From Candidatus Polarisedimenticolaceae bacterium (GTDB lineage Bacteria > Acidobacteriota > Polarisedimenticolia > Polarisedimenticolales > DASRJG01), in the NCBI GenBank assembly GCA_036376135.1, contig DASVAW010000137.1, positions 1-59,753 on the forward strand: a DNA stretch of 59,753 nt, in the 5' to 3' direction. A model generated the notes under the pieces. The model worked only from the letters and a program-made list of their open reading frames with translations, had not been told where the DNA came from and made no database searches. The position numbers were made by a program, and so were the translations under genes. Shown here piece by piece: positions 33,222 through 43,211 of this stretch (position 1 is its first letter; every line of letters starts with the position of its first letter).

Positions 33222-34657
33222 CGCCCAACCGCGCCCTCCCCGCGGTGCTCCTGCTCGCCTTCGCGCTCCCCGTCCTGGCCGAGGATCCCGGCACGGAAGT
33301 GCCCGCGTCCGTGCGCGTCGCGGAGATCGTGAAGCTGCGGGGCAAGGGGCCCGCCGCCGCCGAGCCGCTCCGCGCCGCGCTCGCCGATCCGCGCGAGGCG
33401 GTCCGGTCCGCCGCGGTCCAGACGATCGCGAACGAGCTCGGCGCCGCCGCCGTCCCCGACCTCCTCGCCAGGCTCGACGACACCGAGGAGTCGGTGGCCG
33501 TCAACGCGGCGCTGGCGCTCGTGACGATTCCCGGCGACGACGCCGCCGCCGCGACGCGCGCGGCGTTGACGAACGCGCGGGATCGCGTGCGCTCGCAGAC
33601 CGCCGCGGCGCTGGGGGACCGGAGGGACGCGCGATTCGTCGCCGAGATCGGCGCGCTCACGGGCGATTCGATCGCCGCCGTGCGCGGGACCGCCGTCTCC
33701 GCGCTCCGCGCGATCGGGACGAAGGAGACGTTCCCGTTCCTGATGCAGGCGACCGCCGACGCCAGCGCGCAGACCGCCGCGGACGCCGTCGACGCGCTCG
33801 GCGTCCTCCGGGACCCGCGCGCCGCCGAACGGGTGGCTCGCCTGGCCGCGTCCGAATCGCCCCTCGTCCGCGCCGCGGTCGCGAGGACCCTCCCCGTGCT
33901 CGGCGGCGTCGGCTCCCACGGGCCGGTCGTGATGGGGCTGATCGGGGACGCGGACGAGACGGTCCGGATGTCGTTGCTTCAGAGCCTGCGCGACCATCCC
34001 GCCGCCGACCAGCTCCCGATCCTCGCCAAGGCGGCTTCCGACGCGTCCCCCGCGGTGCGACGCATGCTCGTCGCCGCGGCGCGCCAGAACCCCGCTCCCG
34101 CAGCGCTCGATCTGGTCGCGGCCCGGTTGAAGGACGCCGACGTGAAGGTCCGCGCGACCGCCGCCCTCGCCCTCGGGGCGGCCGGGGACAAGGCTCGGTT
34201 GAGCGCGGTCCGGTCGGTCGCGAAGGACCCCGACGCCTCCGTGCGGGCGGCGTGCGCCGAGTCGCTCGGCGAGCTGCGCGCCGCCGAGGGGCTCGGAACG
34301 CTCGAGTCCCTCGCGAAGGACGCCGACCCGACGGTGCGCTCGCGCGCGGTGAGCGCGGCGGGACGCGTCGGCGGGGAACAGGCGTTCGCCATCGTCGACC
34401 TCGGCCTGAAGGACAAGGAGGCGCTCGTGCGGCTCGAGGCCGTGCGCGCGCTCGGCACGCTGGGAGGTGCGCCGGCGCGCCAGCGCCTCGTCGCCGTCGC
34501 GAAGAAAGAGCAGATGCCGATCCGGCTCGCCGCGATCCAGACCCTGGGCGCCCTCAAGGACAAGGAAGCCCTTTCCGCCCTGCGCGAGCTCCAGAAGGAC
34601 CCCGCGGAGGCGGTCCGCAGCGCCGCGCGGCGGGCGATCGAGGCGATCGGGGCGTAG
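33218..34657 (+). CDS. Secreted HEAT-repeat protein
   Basis: This 479-residue protein has a signal peptide (ALPAVLLLAFALPVLA) and then HEAT or PBS-lyase-type repeats of about 31 residues to the end. Most repeats have the form D-x-x-x-x-V-R-x-x-A-x-x-A-L-G, for example DADVKVRATAALALGAAGDK and DPDASVRAACAESLGEL. The superhelical fold is typical of protein-binding scaffolds in the periplasm. No enzyme motif is present. It starts inside the AraC stop, with a GAGGAAG site, and is followed by a strong terminator. Confidence 0.87.
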   Translation: MTPNRALPAVLLLAFALPVLAEDPGTEVPASVRVAEIVKLRGKGPAAAEPLRAALADPREAVRSAAVQTIANELGAAAVPDLLARLDDTEESVAVNAALALVTIPGDDAAAATRAALTNARDRVRSQTAAALGDRRDARFVAEIGALTGDSIAAVRGTAVSALRAIGTKETFPFLMQATADASAQTAADAVDALGVLRDPRAAERVARLAASESPLVRAAVARTLPVLGGVGSHGPVVMGLIGDADETVRMSLLQSLRDHPAADQLPILAKAASDASPAVRRMLVAAARQNPAPAALDLVAARLKDADVKVRATAALALGAAGDKARLSAVRSVAKDPDASVRAACAESLGELRAAEGLGTLESLAKDADPTVRSRAVSAAGRVGGEQAFAIVDLGLKDKEALVRLEAVRALGTLGGAPARQRLVAVAKKEQMPIRLAAIQTLGALKDKEALSALRELQKDPAEAVRSAARRAIEAIGA

Positions 34658-34678
34658 GGCTGCCTGCGACTCCCGGAC

Positions 34679-34708
34679 GGGCCCGGCGCGATTCCTCGCG
34701 CCGGGCCC
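34679..34708. terminator. Bidirectional terminator between convergent genes
   Basis: This is a perfect 12-base-pair G/C stem (GGGCCCGGCGCG and its complement) around a 6-base loop. It lies 22 bases after the HEAT-repeat stop and 20 bases after the stop of the giant gene, which arrives from the other side. The plus side continues with TGTTA, so the U-run is short. Confidence 0.8.
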
Positions 34709-34727
34709 TGTTACAGGCGCAGACGGG

Positions 34728-37700
34728 TCACGGACACGGCGCGTCGTTCGGACGCGGCGTGCCCGAGCTGCGCGTTCCGAGACCTCCTTCGCCGCAGACG
34801 TTCTCCGCGGAGACGAGGTAGTAGTACCCGCGCTCCGGGGGTGTCGAGCCGTCGGTCGCGGTCAGGTCCGCCGAGGCGTTCTCGTAACACGTGTGGTCGT
34901 ACACGATCGCGCCGGCGCTCGGAATCGTCCCGCGGTAGACGTTGTACGCACCCGCCTGGGAGGTCGCGCTCCACTCGAGGGTCGTCTTCGACGACCAGCC
35001 GACGCCGGCGGCATTCCCCGGGATCTCGGTGATCGTCGCGTTGAACGGCTGGCAATCCGCCGTGTCCGGCGTGCCGTCGTTGTCGTTGTCCGCGTCGCAG
35101 GCGTCCCCTTCGGCGTCTCCGTCGAAGTTCGCCTGGTCGGGATTCGCCGCGAAGTCGCAGTTGTCGCAGGCGTCGCCCCGGGCGTCGGTGTCGGAGTTGG
35201 TCTGGGTCGCGTTCGGGGTCGTCAGGCAGTTGTCGCAGGCGTCGCCGACCGTGTCGGAGTCGCCGTCGGCCTGCCCGACGTTGGAGACCCTGCGGCAGTT
35301 GTCGGAGGCGTCCAGGACGGCGTCGCCGTCGTCGTCGGGATCGCAGGCGTCTCCCTGGGTGTCGCCGTTGACGTCCGACTGGTTCCCCTCGAGCAGCTCG
35401 AGGCTCGAGAGCGTCTGGTCCCCGTTCTGGTCGCAATAGGCCGTCGAGAGGCCGCAGTTGCCGTTCCTCGTCGAGGCGCAGTTGTCGCAGAGGTTGCCGA
35501 CGAAATCGGCGTCCGCGTCCAGCTGGTCCGGGTTCGCGGTGTTCGGACAGTTGTCGCAGGTGTTCCCGATGCGATCGTTGTCCGCATCGGACTGCGAGCT
35601 GTTCGCGATCGTCTTGCAGTTGTCGTTCACGTCCGGGACGCCGTCGTTGTCGTCGTCGAAGTCGCAGACGTCCCCTTCGCCGTCGCCGTCGAGGTCGGCC
35701 TGGCTGGCGTTCACGTCGGCGGGGCAGTTGTCGCAGGTGTCGCCCTTGCCGTCCCCGTCCGCATCCACCTGCGTGGGGTTGTCGACGCCGAAGCAGTTGT
35801 CGCAAGCGTCGCCGACGCCGTCCCCGTCCCCGCCGTCCGCCTGGCTCACGTTCGAGACGAGGTCGCAGTTGTCCGACGCGTCCGGGATCCCGTCGGCGTC
35901 GTCGTCGGTGTCGCAGACGTCGCCCTGCCCGTCGCCGTCGGTGTTCTTCTGGTCCGCGTTGGCGTTCGCCGGACAGTTGTCGCAGACGTCGCCCTTCCCG
36001 TCCGTGTCGCCGTCGGTCTGCGTCGAGTTCGAGATCGACGGGCAGTTGTCGCAGACGTCGCCGCGCGTGTCGCCGTCGCCGTTCGCCTGCCCGGCGTTCG
36101 CGACGTTCGGGCAGTTGTCCGAGGCGTCGAGGATGCCGTCGTTGTCGTTGTCGGTATCGCAGGCGTCGCCCGACGCGTCCCCGTCCGCGTTCGCCTGGTC
36201 GGTGTTCACCGTCGTGCTGCAGTTGTCGCAGACGTCGCCCACGAGGTCGCCGTCGCCGTCGGCCTGGTTCGCGTTGGCGGTGATGCGGCAGTTGTCGTCG
36301 CAGTTGGTGGTCGCGCCGCCGGTGCAGGGATCGTTCACCGCGTCCCCGTCCGAGTCGAGCCGGCCGTCGTTGTCGTCGTCGGTGTCACAGACGTCGCCCA
36401 GGCCGTCCGAGTCGCTGTTGGTCTGGTCGAGGTTCGCGCCGGTGCGGCAGTTGTCGTCGCACTGGAAGCGCTGGCCGGTGATGCACGGCTTGTCCGTCGC
36501 CGAGCCCGAGACGTCGCCGTCGTCGAAGATCGTGTCGTTGTCGTCGTCGGAGTCGCACGCGTCGCCGATGCCGTCGAGGTCGAAGTCCTCCTGGCCCGCG
36601 TTGGAGGCGGCCGGGCAGTTGTCGCAGGCGTCGCCGAGCCCGTCGAGGTCGGTGTCGGTCTGCGCGGCGTTCGCGACCACCGAGCAGTTGTCGCAGACGT
36701 CTCCGCGGGCGTCGGCGTCCCCGTCGGCCTGATTCGTGTTCGCCGTGGAGACGCAGTTGTCGCACGGGTCGCCCTTGGTGTCCGCGTCGGCGTCGGCCTG
36801 GCTCGCGTTCGAGGCGAGCGGGCAGTTGTCCGAGGCGTCCGCGACGCCGTCGCCGTCGTCGTCGGTGTCACAGGCGTCGCCGGACGCGTCGCCGTCGGTG
36901 TTGAGCTGGTTCTGATTCGTCGCCGAGGGGCAGTTGTCGCAGGCGTCGCCGAGCGTGTCGCCGTCGCCGTTGGCCTGGTTGCCGTTCGGCTTGAGCGGAC
37001 AGTTGTCCGAGACGTCGGGCGCCCCGTCGTTGTCGTCGTCGGGATCGCAGGCGTCCCCCAGGGTGTCGTTGTCGGAGTTCTCCTGGTAGAGATTCGCCGC
37101 GTTGGGGCAGTTGTCGCATTCGTCGCCGCGGCTGTCCCCGTCGGCGTCGAGCTGCGTCGGGTTGTTGAGCTGCGGGCAGGTGTCCTTCAGGTTGCGGATG
37201 CCGTCTCCGTCGGTATCCACCGGCGAGACCAGGTAGACGGCGCCGGCGCCCGTGCGCGTGCCGCCCGGACCGTCCGCCCCCTGGGCGCCGAGGAGGACGT
37301 CCTGGAACCCGTCGCCGTTCATGTCGCCCGCGTTCGCCGCGGAGCCGAGGCCGTCGAGGACGTTGCGCCCGTAGACGGTGAGGTCGGCCGTGCGCGTGAG
37401 CCCGTCGATCGTCCGCGGGGGACTCGCCTCTCCCCAGTAGGCGAGCACCTTCCCGGCCGAGGTGCGCGCGTTCGGACCGTTCGCGGTTTCCGCCGCGATG
37501 ACGAGGTCCTGCCGGCCGTCGCCGTCGATGTCCCCCGCGGCGACCTTGGTCCCGATCCGGTCCCCCGCGGCGGCCCCGAAGGCGGCGGTGACGAGGTTGT
37601 ACGGGGCGGAGGTCACGTCCTGGAGGGACATCACGGTTCCCGACGCCAGGTTGTTCCGGCCGCGCACCACGCGCACCTCGCCGGAATCGGTACGGATGTC

Positions 37701-40700
37701 GGTGGGGGCCGGGCCGTCGCCGTTCGGGGTCCCCACGATGAGGTCCCGGCACGCGGCACACGGCTGGCTCGCGTCGTCCCCGAGCTCCCCGGCGGCGAGC
37801 GTCTCGCCGGTCTGGTCGCCGGCGTCGATGCCGTCGAGCGCGACCAGGAAGTGCGCCGTGTTCGTCATGTCGCGCGTCGACGGGAGGTTGTTGGCGCCGC
37901 GCACGACGTACACCCGGCCCGACTCGGCCTTCCCCCCGGCGGGGAAGCTGATCGCCGAGATCGCCATGTCCTGGAAGGTGTCGCCGTCGAAGTCGAGCGC
38001 GGAGACGGCCCAGCCGAAAAAGCTGTCCGACGTCGGTCCGTAGATACTGACCGTGGCGACGTTGTTGGTCGCCAGGTTGTAGGTGGCGGCCGCGCCGCTG
38101 CGACCCCGGAGGACGTAGGCGTCGCCGCAGGCGGGGCACTGGTTGTTGCTGCCGTCGCCCCCCGTCGCCCCGCCGAGGATGTCCGCGAAGCCGTCGTGGT
38201 TGAAGTCCCCGACGGCCAGCGACCGGCCGAACTGGTCCGACTCGTCGGGGCCGAAGATCGTCACGTCGGCCGCCGTGCGGCTGGCGTCGGCGGTCCTCAG
38301 GTCGATCGTCGCGGGCCAGGTGGTGCGCCCGTACAGGACGTACACCTCTCCCGCGTTCGGTTTCAGGTTGTTGGCGCCGTCCGCGAAGCGCGCTCCGATG
38401 ATCAGGTCCTGGATTCCGTCCCCGTTGAAGTCCCCCGCGCCGAGGCTGTTCCCCGCGGTGTCGCGCGGATCGGCGCCGTAGATCGTCACGTTGGGGGGGG
38501 CGGTCCTGAGATCGACGGGCGAGTTCCACGTCTCGCGGCCGAAGACCACGTAGACCTCGCCGCAGGCCGTCCGGGCGTTCGAGGGACCCGACGCGAGGGT
38601 GGAGCCGAAGATGAAGTCCGCGACGCCGTCGCCGTTCACGTCTCCCGACGTCAGCGCGATCGAGGCCTGGTCGTCCTGGTCGATGCCGTGCAGCTCGATG
38701 TCGCCGAGGACCTGCGCGAAGTCGATCACGGCGAAATCGCACGCGTTCCCCACGCCGTTCCCGTTGGTGTCCTCCTGGCCGGGGTTCGACCGGAACGGAC
38801 AGTTGTCGACGGTGTCGTCGATCCCGTCGGCGTCGTCGTCCGCATCGCACGCGTCGCCGTCGGCGTCGCCGTCGTTGTTGCGCTGGTCGAGGTTCGCGAC
38901 GGTCGGGCAGTTGTCGCACGCGTCGCCGAAGGTGTCGGCATCGCCGTCGGCCTGCGTGTTGTTCGCGGCGTTCGGGCAGTTGTCGCAGGCGTTGCCGAAG
39001 TTGTCCGCGTCGGCGTTCGCCTGCGTGGAGTTCGACGTCGTCGCGCAGTTGTCGGAGGCGTCGGCGACCGTGTCCCCGTCGTCGTCCGCGTCGCAGACGT
39101 CCCCGACGCCGTCGAGGTCGATGTCGGACTGATTCGCGTTCGCGGTCGAGACGCAGTTGTCGCAGGCGTCGCCGCGCCCGTCCAGGTCGCCGTCCGCCTG
39201 CGTGTTGTTCGCGGCGGCCGGGCAGTTGTCGCAGGCGTTCCCGTAATTGTCCCCGTCGGAGTTCGCCTGGTCGGCGTTCGCGAGGGCCGAGCAGTTGTCG
39301 CAGGAGTCGCCGCGGCCGTCGAGGTCCCCGTCGGTCTGGCTGGCGTTCGAGACCGAGACGCAGTTGTCGCAGAGATCACCGTCGCCGTCCCCGTCGGCGT
39401 CGGCCTGGGTCGCGTTCTGGACGCCGAGGCAGTTGTCGCAGGCGTCGCCGTCGCCGTCGAGGTCGCCGTCTTCCTGACCGTTGTTGACGACGGAGATGCA
39501 GTTGTCGCAGGAGTTCCCGCGCGTGTCGCCGTCGGTGTTGGCCTGGTCGGGGTTGTCGATCGTCGGGCAGTTGTCGGCCGCGTCGAGGTCGCCGTCGTTG
39601 TCGTCGTCGGTGTCGCAGGCGTCCCCCTGGCCGTCGCGGTCGAGGTCGGCCTGGTTGGCGTTGGTCGCCGAGGGGCAGTTGTCGCAGGCGTCGCCGAGGG
39701 TGTCGCCGTCGCCGTTGGCCTGCGAGGCGTTGGAGGTGAGCGGGCAGTTGTCCGCGCCGTCCAGGAAGCCGTCGCCGTCGTCGTCGTTGTCGCAGGCGTT
39801 CCCCTGCGCGTCGGCGTCGGTGTTGAGCTGGTCGGGGTTCGCGACCGCCGAACAGTTGTCGCAGCTGTTCCCCACGCCGTCCGTGTCGGCGTCGAACTGG
39901 TTGATGTTCACGGTCGTCGGGCAGTTGTCCGCGATGTTCCGTCGGCCGTCGAAGTCGGTGTCGACGGACGAGACGATCCAGAGCTCGCCGGCGTCGGGGC
40001 GCTGGTTGTCGAGGATCGGACCGAGCCCGTCGTCGGGGCCGTCGGCCTCCGCCGCGCCGATCGCGATCTCGCGAACTCCGTCGCCGTTCACGTCGCCGGT
40101 GGCGAGGGTCTGGCCGATCGAGTCGAGCACGTCGCGACCGTGGATCAGGGCGTCGACGTTTCCGGTGGCGAAGTCGTTGAGGTCGTAGGAGAGAGGGAAC
40201 GGGTCGAGGACCTTGTCCTGCCCGTTGAGGACGTACACCTCTCCCGAGAGGGTGCGCGCAGGGACGAGGGAATCGGGGCCGTCGGCCCCGGGAGCTCCCG
40301 CGACGAGGTCGTCGAGGAAGCGGTCGACGTTGCACGAGCAACCCGGATCGAAGTAGGTGTCCTTCCCGCTGACGTTGCCGAGGACGACGCGGTCGCCGAA
40401 CTGGTCGCCCGCGTCCGCGCCGTAGATCGGGATGCTGCTCCCGGCGGTGGCGAGGTCGATCTCGAGCGCGAGGGACGCGGAGCCGAAGACGAGATCGACC
40501 CTCCCCGCCGAGGAGCGCGAATACGACGGGCCGGGGCCGTCGGCGAGGGGCGAGCCGATCGCCAGGTCCGCGAAGGTGTCGCCGTCGAGGTTCCCCGCGG
40601 CGAGCATGAGGCCGGCGCCGTCTCCGGCGCGTACGCCGTAGATCCGCACCGGGTTCGAGTTCGCCAGGTTGATCTCGTTGGGAAGGGTCGCCGAGCCGTA

Positions 40701-41642
40701 GACGATCGCGATCTCGCCGGCGTCGAGGCGGCTTCCCGGGGCGGTCCCCGGTCCGTCGCCGGTCGGCGCGCCGAGGGCGATGTCCGGGATGAGGTCGCCG
40801 TTGAAGTCGCCCACCGCCAGGCCGCGGCCGTAGGCGTCGAGCGCGTCGATCCCGTAGATCCGCACGTTGGGGAGCTGCTGGGTCAGGGCGAGATCGCGCG
40901 TTCCGGCGGTGAACGGTCCGTAGAGGACGACCACGTCGCCGCAGTCGAGCTTCGCGTTGTTGTTTCCGTCCGCCGAGGGCGCACCGATCACGAGGTCGGG
41001 ATAGGTGTCGTTGTTGACGTCGCCGACCCCGAGGGTACGGCCGAGCTGGTCCCCCGGATCGGCGCCGAAGATCGTGATGTCGGCCTTCGTGGTGGAGGAG
41101 TCCGCCGAGAGCAGGTCGATCGAGGCCGGCCACGACGTGCGTCCGAAGAGGACGTAGACCTCGCCCGCTCCCGAGCGGAGGTTTCCGGGTCCGTCTCCGC
41201 CGCTGACCCCGAGGATCAGGTCCTGCAGGCCGTCGCCGTTGAGGTCGGCCGCCGCCATCGCCCGCGCCAGCTGGTCGGTTCCGCTCACGCCGTAGATCAC
41301 GACCGCCGCCGGGGCGGTCGAGAGGTCGATCGTGGTCGGCCACGACTTCGAGCCGAAGCGGATCGACACCTCCCCGACCCCGTCCCCGCGCTCGTCGTTG
41401 GGACCGCGCCCGCCTCTCGCGGCGCTGATCACGTCCGCCAGGCCGTCCCCGTTGACGTCGGCGAACAGGACCTCGTGGCCGTACGCGTCGCCGTCGGAGA
41501 TCCCCCACAGGACCGGACTCTGGTCGTCCCCCTGCAGGTCCACCGTGAGATCGGCCCATTGGGCCCGCGCGGTCGCGAAGGGAAGGAGGATCGCGGTCGC
41601 CGCGATCCCGATCGCGGCGAGGAGTCTCCGCTCGAGCGTCAT
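34728..41642 (-). CDS. Giant secreted FG-GAP / thrombospondin type 3 repeat protein
   Basis: The protein has 2,304 residues. A signal peptide ([18 protein letters not shown]) is followed by FG-GAP (integrin-like) repeats to about 555, a block of about 15 TSP3 units to about 967, a second FG-GAP block to about 1473, a second block of about 23 TSP3 units to about 2200, and a C-terminal Fn3-like domain. FG-GAP units read like [23 protein letters not shown]3 units read DxDxDGxGDxCDNCPxxxNxxQ and should bind many Ca2+ ions, with a disulfide per unit. The C-terminus ([18 protein letters not shown]) parallels the Kelch protein. The two-fold FG-GAP/TSP3 order suggests internal duplication. I chose the ATG at 41642 because it opens the signal peptide. 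Probably a cell-surface or matrix fibre. Confidence 0.92.
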   Translation of the reverse strand: MTLERRLLAAIGIAATAILLPFATARAQWADLTVDLQGDDQSPVLWGISDGDAYGHEVLFADVNGDGLADVISAARGGRGPNDERGDGVGEVSIRFGSKSWPTTIDLSTAPAAVVIYGVSGTDQLARAMAAADLNGDGLQDLILGVSGGDGPGNLRSGAGEVYVLFGRTSWPASIDLLSADSSTTKADITIFGADPGDQLGRTLGVGDVNNDTYPDLVIGAPSADGNNNAKLDCGDVVVLYGPFTAGTRDLALTQQLPNVRIYGIDALDAYGRGLAVGDFNGDLIPDIALGAPTGDGPGTAPGSRLDAGEIAIVYGSATLPNEINLANSNPVRIYGVRAGDGAGLMLAAGNLDGDTFADLAIGSPLADGPGPSYSRSSAGRVDLVFGSASLALEIDLATAGSSIPIYGADAGDQFGDRVVLGNVSGKDTYFDPGCSCNVDRFLDDLVAGAPGADGPDSLVPARTLSGEVYVLNGQDKVLDPFPLSYDLNDFATGNVDALIHGRDVLDSIGQTLATGDVNGDGVREIAIGAAEADGPDDGLGPILDNQRPDAGELWIVSSVDTDFDGRRNIADNCPTTVNINQFDADTDGVGNSCDNCSAVANPDQLNTDADAQGNACDNDDDGDGFLDGADNCPLTSNASQANGDGDTLGDACDNCPSATNANQADLDRDGQGDACDTDDDNDGDLDAADNCPTIDNPDQANTDGDTRGNSCDNCISVVNNGQEDGDLDGDGDACDNCLGVQNATQADADGDGDGDLCDNCVSVSNASQTDGDLDGRGDSCDNCSALANADQANSDGDNYGNACDNCPAAANNTQADGDLDGRGDACDNCVSTANANQSDIDLDGVGDVCDADDDGDTVADASDNCATTSNSTQANADADNFGNACDNCPNAANNTQADGDADTFGDACDNCPTVANLDQRNNDGDADGDACDADDDADGIDDTVDNCPFRSNPGQEDTNGNGVGNACDFAVIDFAQVLGDIELHGIDQDDQASIALTSGDVNGDGVADFIFGSTLASGPSNARTACGEVYVVFGRETWNSPVDLRTAPPNVTIYGADPRDTAGNSLGAGDFNGDGIQDLIIGARFADGANNLKPNAGEVYVLYGRTTWPATIDLRTADASRTAADVTIFGPDESDQFGRSLAVGDFNHDGFADILGGATGGDGSNNQCPACGDAYVLRGRSGAAATYNLATNNVATVSIYGPTSDSFFGWAVSALDFDGDTFQDMAISAISFPAGGKAESGRVYVVRGANNLPSTRDMTNTAHFLVALDGIDAGDQTGETLAAGELGDDASQPCAACRDLIVGTPNGDGPAPTDIRTDSGEVRVVRGRNNLASGTVMSLQDVTSAPYNLVTAAFGAAAGDRIGTKVAAGDIDGDGRQDLVIAAETANGPNARTSAGKVLAYWGEASPPRTIDGLTRTADLTVYGRNVLDGLGSAANAGDMNGDGFQDVLLGAQGADGPGGTRTGAGAVYLVSPVDTDGDGIRNLKDTCPQLNNPTQLDADGDSRGDECDNCPNAANLYQENSDNDTLGDACDPDDDNDGAPDVSDNCPLKPNGNQANGDGDTLGDACDNCPSATNQNQLNTDGDASGDACDTDDDGDGVADASDNCPLASNASQADADADTKGDPCDNCVSTANTNQADGDADARGDVCDNCSVVANAAQTDTDLDGLGDACDNCPAASNAGQEDFDLDGIGDACDSDDDNDTIFDDGDVSGSATDKPCITGQRFQCDDNCRTGANLDQTNSDSDGLGDVCDTDDDNDGRLDSDGDAVNDPCTGGATTNCDDNCRITANANQADGDGDLVGDVCDNCSTTVNTDQANADGDASGDACDTDNDNDGILDASDNCPNVANAGQANGDGDTRGDVCDNCPSISNSTQTDGDTDGKGDVCDNCPANANADQKNTDGDGQGDVCDTDDDADGIPDASDNCDLVSNVSQADGGDGDGVGDACDNCFGVDNPTQVDADGDGKGDTCDNCPADVNASQADLDGDGEGDVCDFDDDNDGVPDVNDNCKTIANSSQSDADNDRIGNTCDNCPNTANPDQLDADADFVGNLCDNCASTRNGNCGLSTAYCDQNGDQTLSSLELLEGNQSDVNGDTQGDACDPDDDGDAVLDASDNCRRVSNVGQADGDSDTVGDACDNCLTTPNATQTNSDTDARGDACDNCDFAANPDQANFDGDAEGDACDADNDNDGTPDTADCQPFNATITEIPGNAAGVGWSSKTTLEWSATSQAGAYNVYRGTIPSAGAIVYDHTCYENASADLTATDGSTPPERGYYYLVSAENVCGEGGLGTRSSGTPRPNDAPCP
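35045..37220 (-). repeat. TSP3 repeat block 2 of the giant protein
   Basis: About 23 tandem coding repeats of 60-100 bases are each recognisable on this strand as codons for D-N-C...Q...D-x-D-x-D-G-x-G-D-x-C. Two units (near 36,300 and 36,450) carry an insert with an extra Cys pair. This is protein repetition, not a CRISPR or satellite. Confidence 0.85.
38740..39965 (-). repeat. TSP3 repeat block 1 of the giant protein
   Basis: About 15 tandem coding repeats of the same TSP3 unit lie between two FG-GAP blocks. Units are similar to those of block 2 but not identical, which suggests an old duplication. Confidence 0.85.
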
Positions 41643-41717
41643 GCCACCCCCAACAAGGCCGCCCGAGGGATACACCCCGGCCAGCGCGGTCTCGGACCCC
41701 CCCGAGCCGAAGCCACC

Positions 41718-41723
41718 TATATA
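41718..41723 (-). promoter_or_regulatory. Candidate -10 box TATATA of the giant gene
   Basis: TATATA stands out in the GC-rich 171-base gap between the giant gene and the S8 protease gene. It is 75 bases upstream of the ATG at 41642. The box is self-complementary, so direction is not certain. No clear -35 is visible. Confidence 0.35.
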
Positions 41724-41797
41724 CGGCGCACCCGCCGGTGTGGGGTGGATTTCGGAGCCGCGGTCCGCCGCGAGCCTTCAACTCCGTAATCCGGCGG

Positions 41798-41803
41798 TAT
41801 ATT
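41798..41803 (+). promoter_or_regulatory. -10 box TATATT just before the S8 protease gene
   Basis: TATATT ends 10 bases before the ATG at 41814, and no Shine-Dalgarno lies between them. A leader of only a few bases or none is likely. The -35 position (CCTTCA, 17 bases upstream) is poor. Confidence 0.5.
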
Positions 41804-41813
41804 GCGCGCCCCC

Positions 41814-43211
41814 ATGAGAGCGTTTTCCGCCCCGTTCGCCCTGCTCCTCCTGGCCACGGGGTGCGCCGCCTCCCGCCGGGACGCCGTGCCCCCCGTGCCG
41901 CGGTTCGAGGGGGACCTCGAGGCGCGGCTGGCCTCCGCCTCCCCCGGCCAACGCTTCACCGTGCTGGTCGACGTGCGCGACGGCCTCGATCCGCTCGCGC
42001 TGCGCGACCGGCTACGGCGCGAGGGGTTGCCCAAGGCGCAGCGTCGGGCCCGGGTGATCGCGGCCCTCGAGCGCGATGCCCAGGCGCGTCAGGCGCCCCT
42101 GCTCGAGGCGATCGAGCGCGCGATCGGCGAGGGCTCGCTCGATTACGCACGTTCGGTGGCCGTCGTGAATCGCCTGGTCGTCGAGGGCTCCGCCGCCGGG
42201 ATCCTCGCGCTCGCCCGTCGCCCCGAGGTCGCGGTCGTCCGCCCCGACTGGACCAGCCGTCCCGCCGGGACCGCCCTCGAGCCCTCCTTCACCCCGGACG
42301 GCTCCACCCTCCCGGAGCGGTTCGTGAGCTGGGCGATCCCGTCGATGCGCGCCGACGCGTTGTGGGCGCGGGGCCTTACGGGATCGGGGGTACTCGTCGC
42401 GTCGATCGACACGGGGGTGTACGGGGCGCACGAGCAGCTGGCCGGCCGGAACGCCCCGGAACCTCGGGGGTGGTACGACCCCGTCGAGGGATCCGCCGAG
42501 CCCCGCGATCCGCACGGGCACGGCACCGGCGTGCTCTCCGTCGCGGTCGGGGGGAACGTCGACGGACGGGTGCTCGGCGTCGCCCCGGAGGCGACGTGGG
42601 CCTCCGCGCTGGGCAACTGGCGGAACTACTACTCGCGTTCGCGGATGACCCTCGCGGCGGACTGGATCCTCCGCACGGCCCGTCCCGACGTCTTGATCAA
42701 CGCGTGGTCGCACGACGAGGGACGGTGCACCGATTTCGACCTCCCGTTCGTTCGTGCGTGGGAAGCGGCCGAGATCTTCGTGGCCTTCCCGACCGGCAAC
42801 GCCGGGCCCGCTCCGGGCTCGGGGGAGAGCCCGGCGCAGCTGGCGGGGATCTTCGCCGTCGCCGGGATCGATCCGGCGGGAGGTCCGAGCGCCACCTCGT
42901 CGCGCGGGCCCAGCGCCTGCGGCTCGACGAGGTTCCCCGCCGTCGCCGCGCCGGGCGCTGGCCTTCCCCACGCCCATCCCTTCACACCGCGCAGCTACCT
43001 AGCCGGCCAGGGCACCTCCTTCTCCGTCGGGCTCGCGGGAGGCGGCGCGGCGCTCCTGCTGCAGGCGCACCCGGAGGCGACCCCGGAGGAGATCGCGCGC
43101 GCGCTCGTCGCCGGTGCGCGCGACGTCGCCCCGCCCGGGGTGGACGACGCGACCGGCGCCGGCGCGATCGACCTGCCCCTGGCCCTCGAGGCGCTCGAGA
43201 GTCGCCGGTGA
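41814..43211 (+). CDS. S8 (subtilisin-like) serine protease, lipoprotein
   Basis: This 465-residue lipoprotein has lipobox LLATGC with Cys17. A propeptide-like domain of about 170 residues (TVLVDVRDGLDPL, VVNRLVVEGSAAGILALARR) precedes the catalytic domain. The triad is D199 in VASIDTGV, H236 in PHGHGTGV and S402 in GQGTSFSVGLAGG, and the oxyanion Asn lies in PTGNAGPAPG. All catalytic residues are present. It probably works outside the cytoplasm, anchored by lipid. The downstream sulfatase-fold lipoprotein is coupled by a GTGA overlap. Confidence 0.92.
   Translation: MRAFSAPFALLLLATGCAASRRDAVPPVPRFEGDLEARLASASPGQRFTVLVDVRDGLDPLALRDRLRREGLPKAQRRARVIAALERDAQARQAPLLEAIERAIGEGSLDYARSVAVVNRLVVEGSAAGILALARRPEVAVVRPDWTSRPAGTALEPSFTPDGSTLPERFVSWAIPSMRADALWARGLTGSGVLVASIDTGVYGAHEQLAGRNAPEPRGWYDPVEGSAEPRDPHGHGTGVLSVAVGGNVDGRVLGVAPEATWASALGNWRNYYSRSRMTLAADWILRTARPDVLINAWSHDEGRCTDFDLPFVRAWEAAEIFVAFPTGNAGPAPGSGESPAQLAGIFAVAGIDPAGGPSATSSRGPSACGSTRFPAVAAPGAGLPHAHPFTPRSYLAGQGTSFSVGLAGGGAALLLQAHPEATPEEIARALVAGARDVAPPGVDDATGAGAIDLPLALEALESRR

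Noticed and set aside
35045-39965. Regular repeats that at first look like a CRISPR array or satellite DNA
   Set aside because: Units vary in length and sequence and keep codon phase for a TSP3 protein; there are no constant direct repeats with unique spacers.
34467-41789. A 2,440-codon open frame on the plus strand opposite the giant gene, and similar long frames elsewhere
   Set aside because: It mirrors the minus-strand TSP3 and FG-GAP codons: GAC (Asp) reads as GTC (Val) on the other strand, giving a Val-rich nonsense sequence. The minus frame has a signal peptide and clear repeats.
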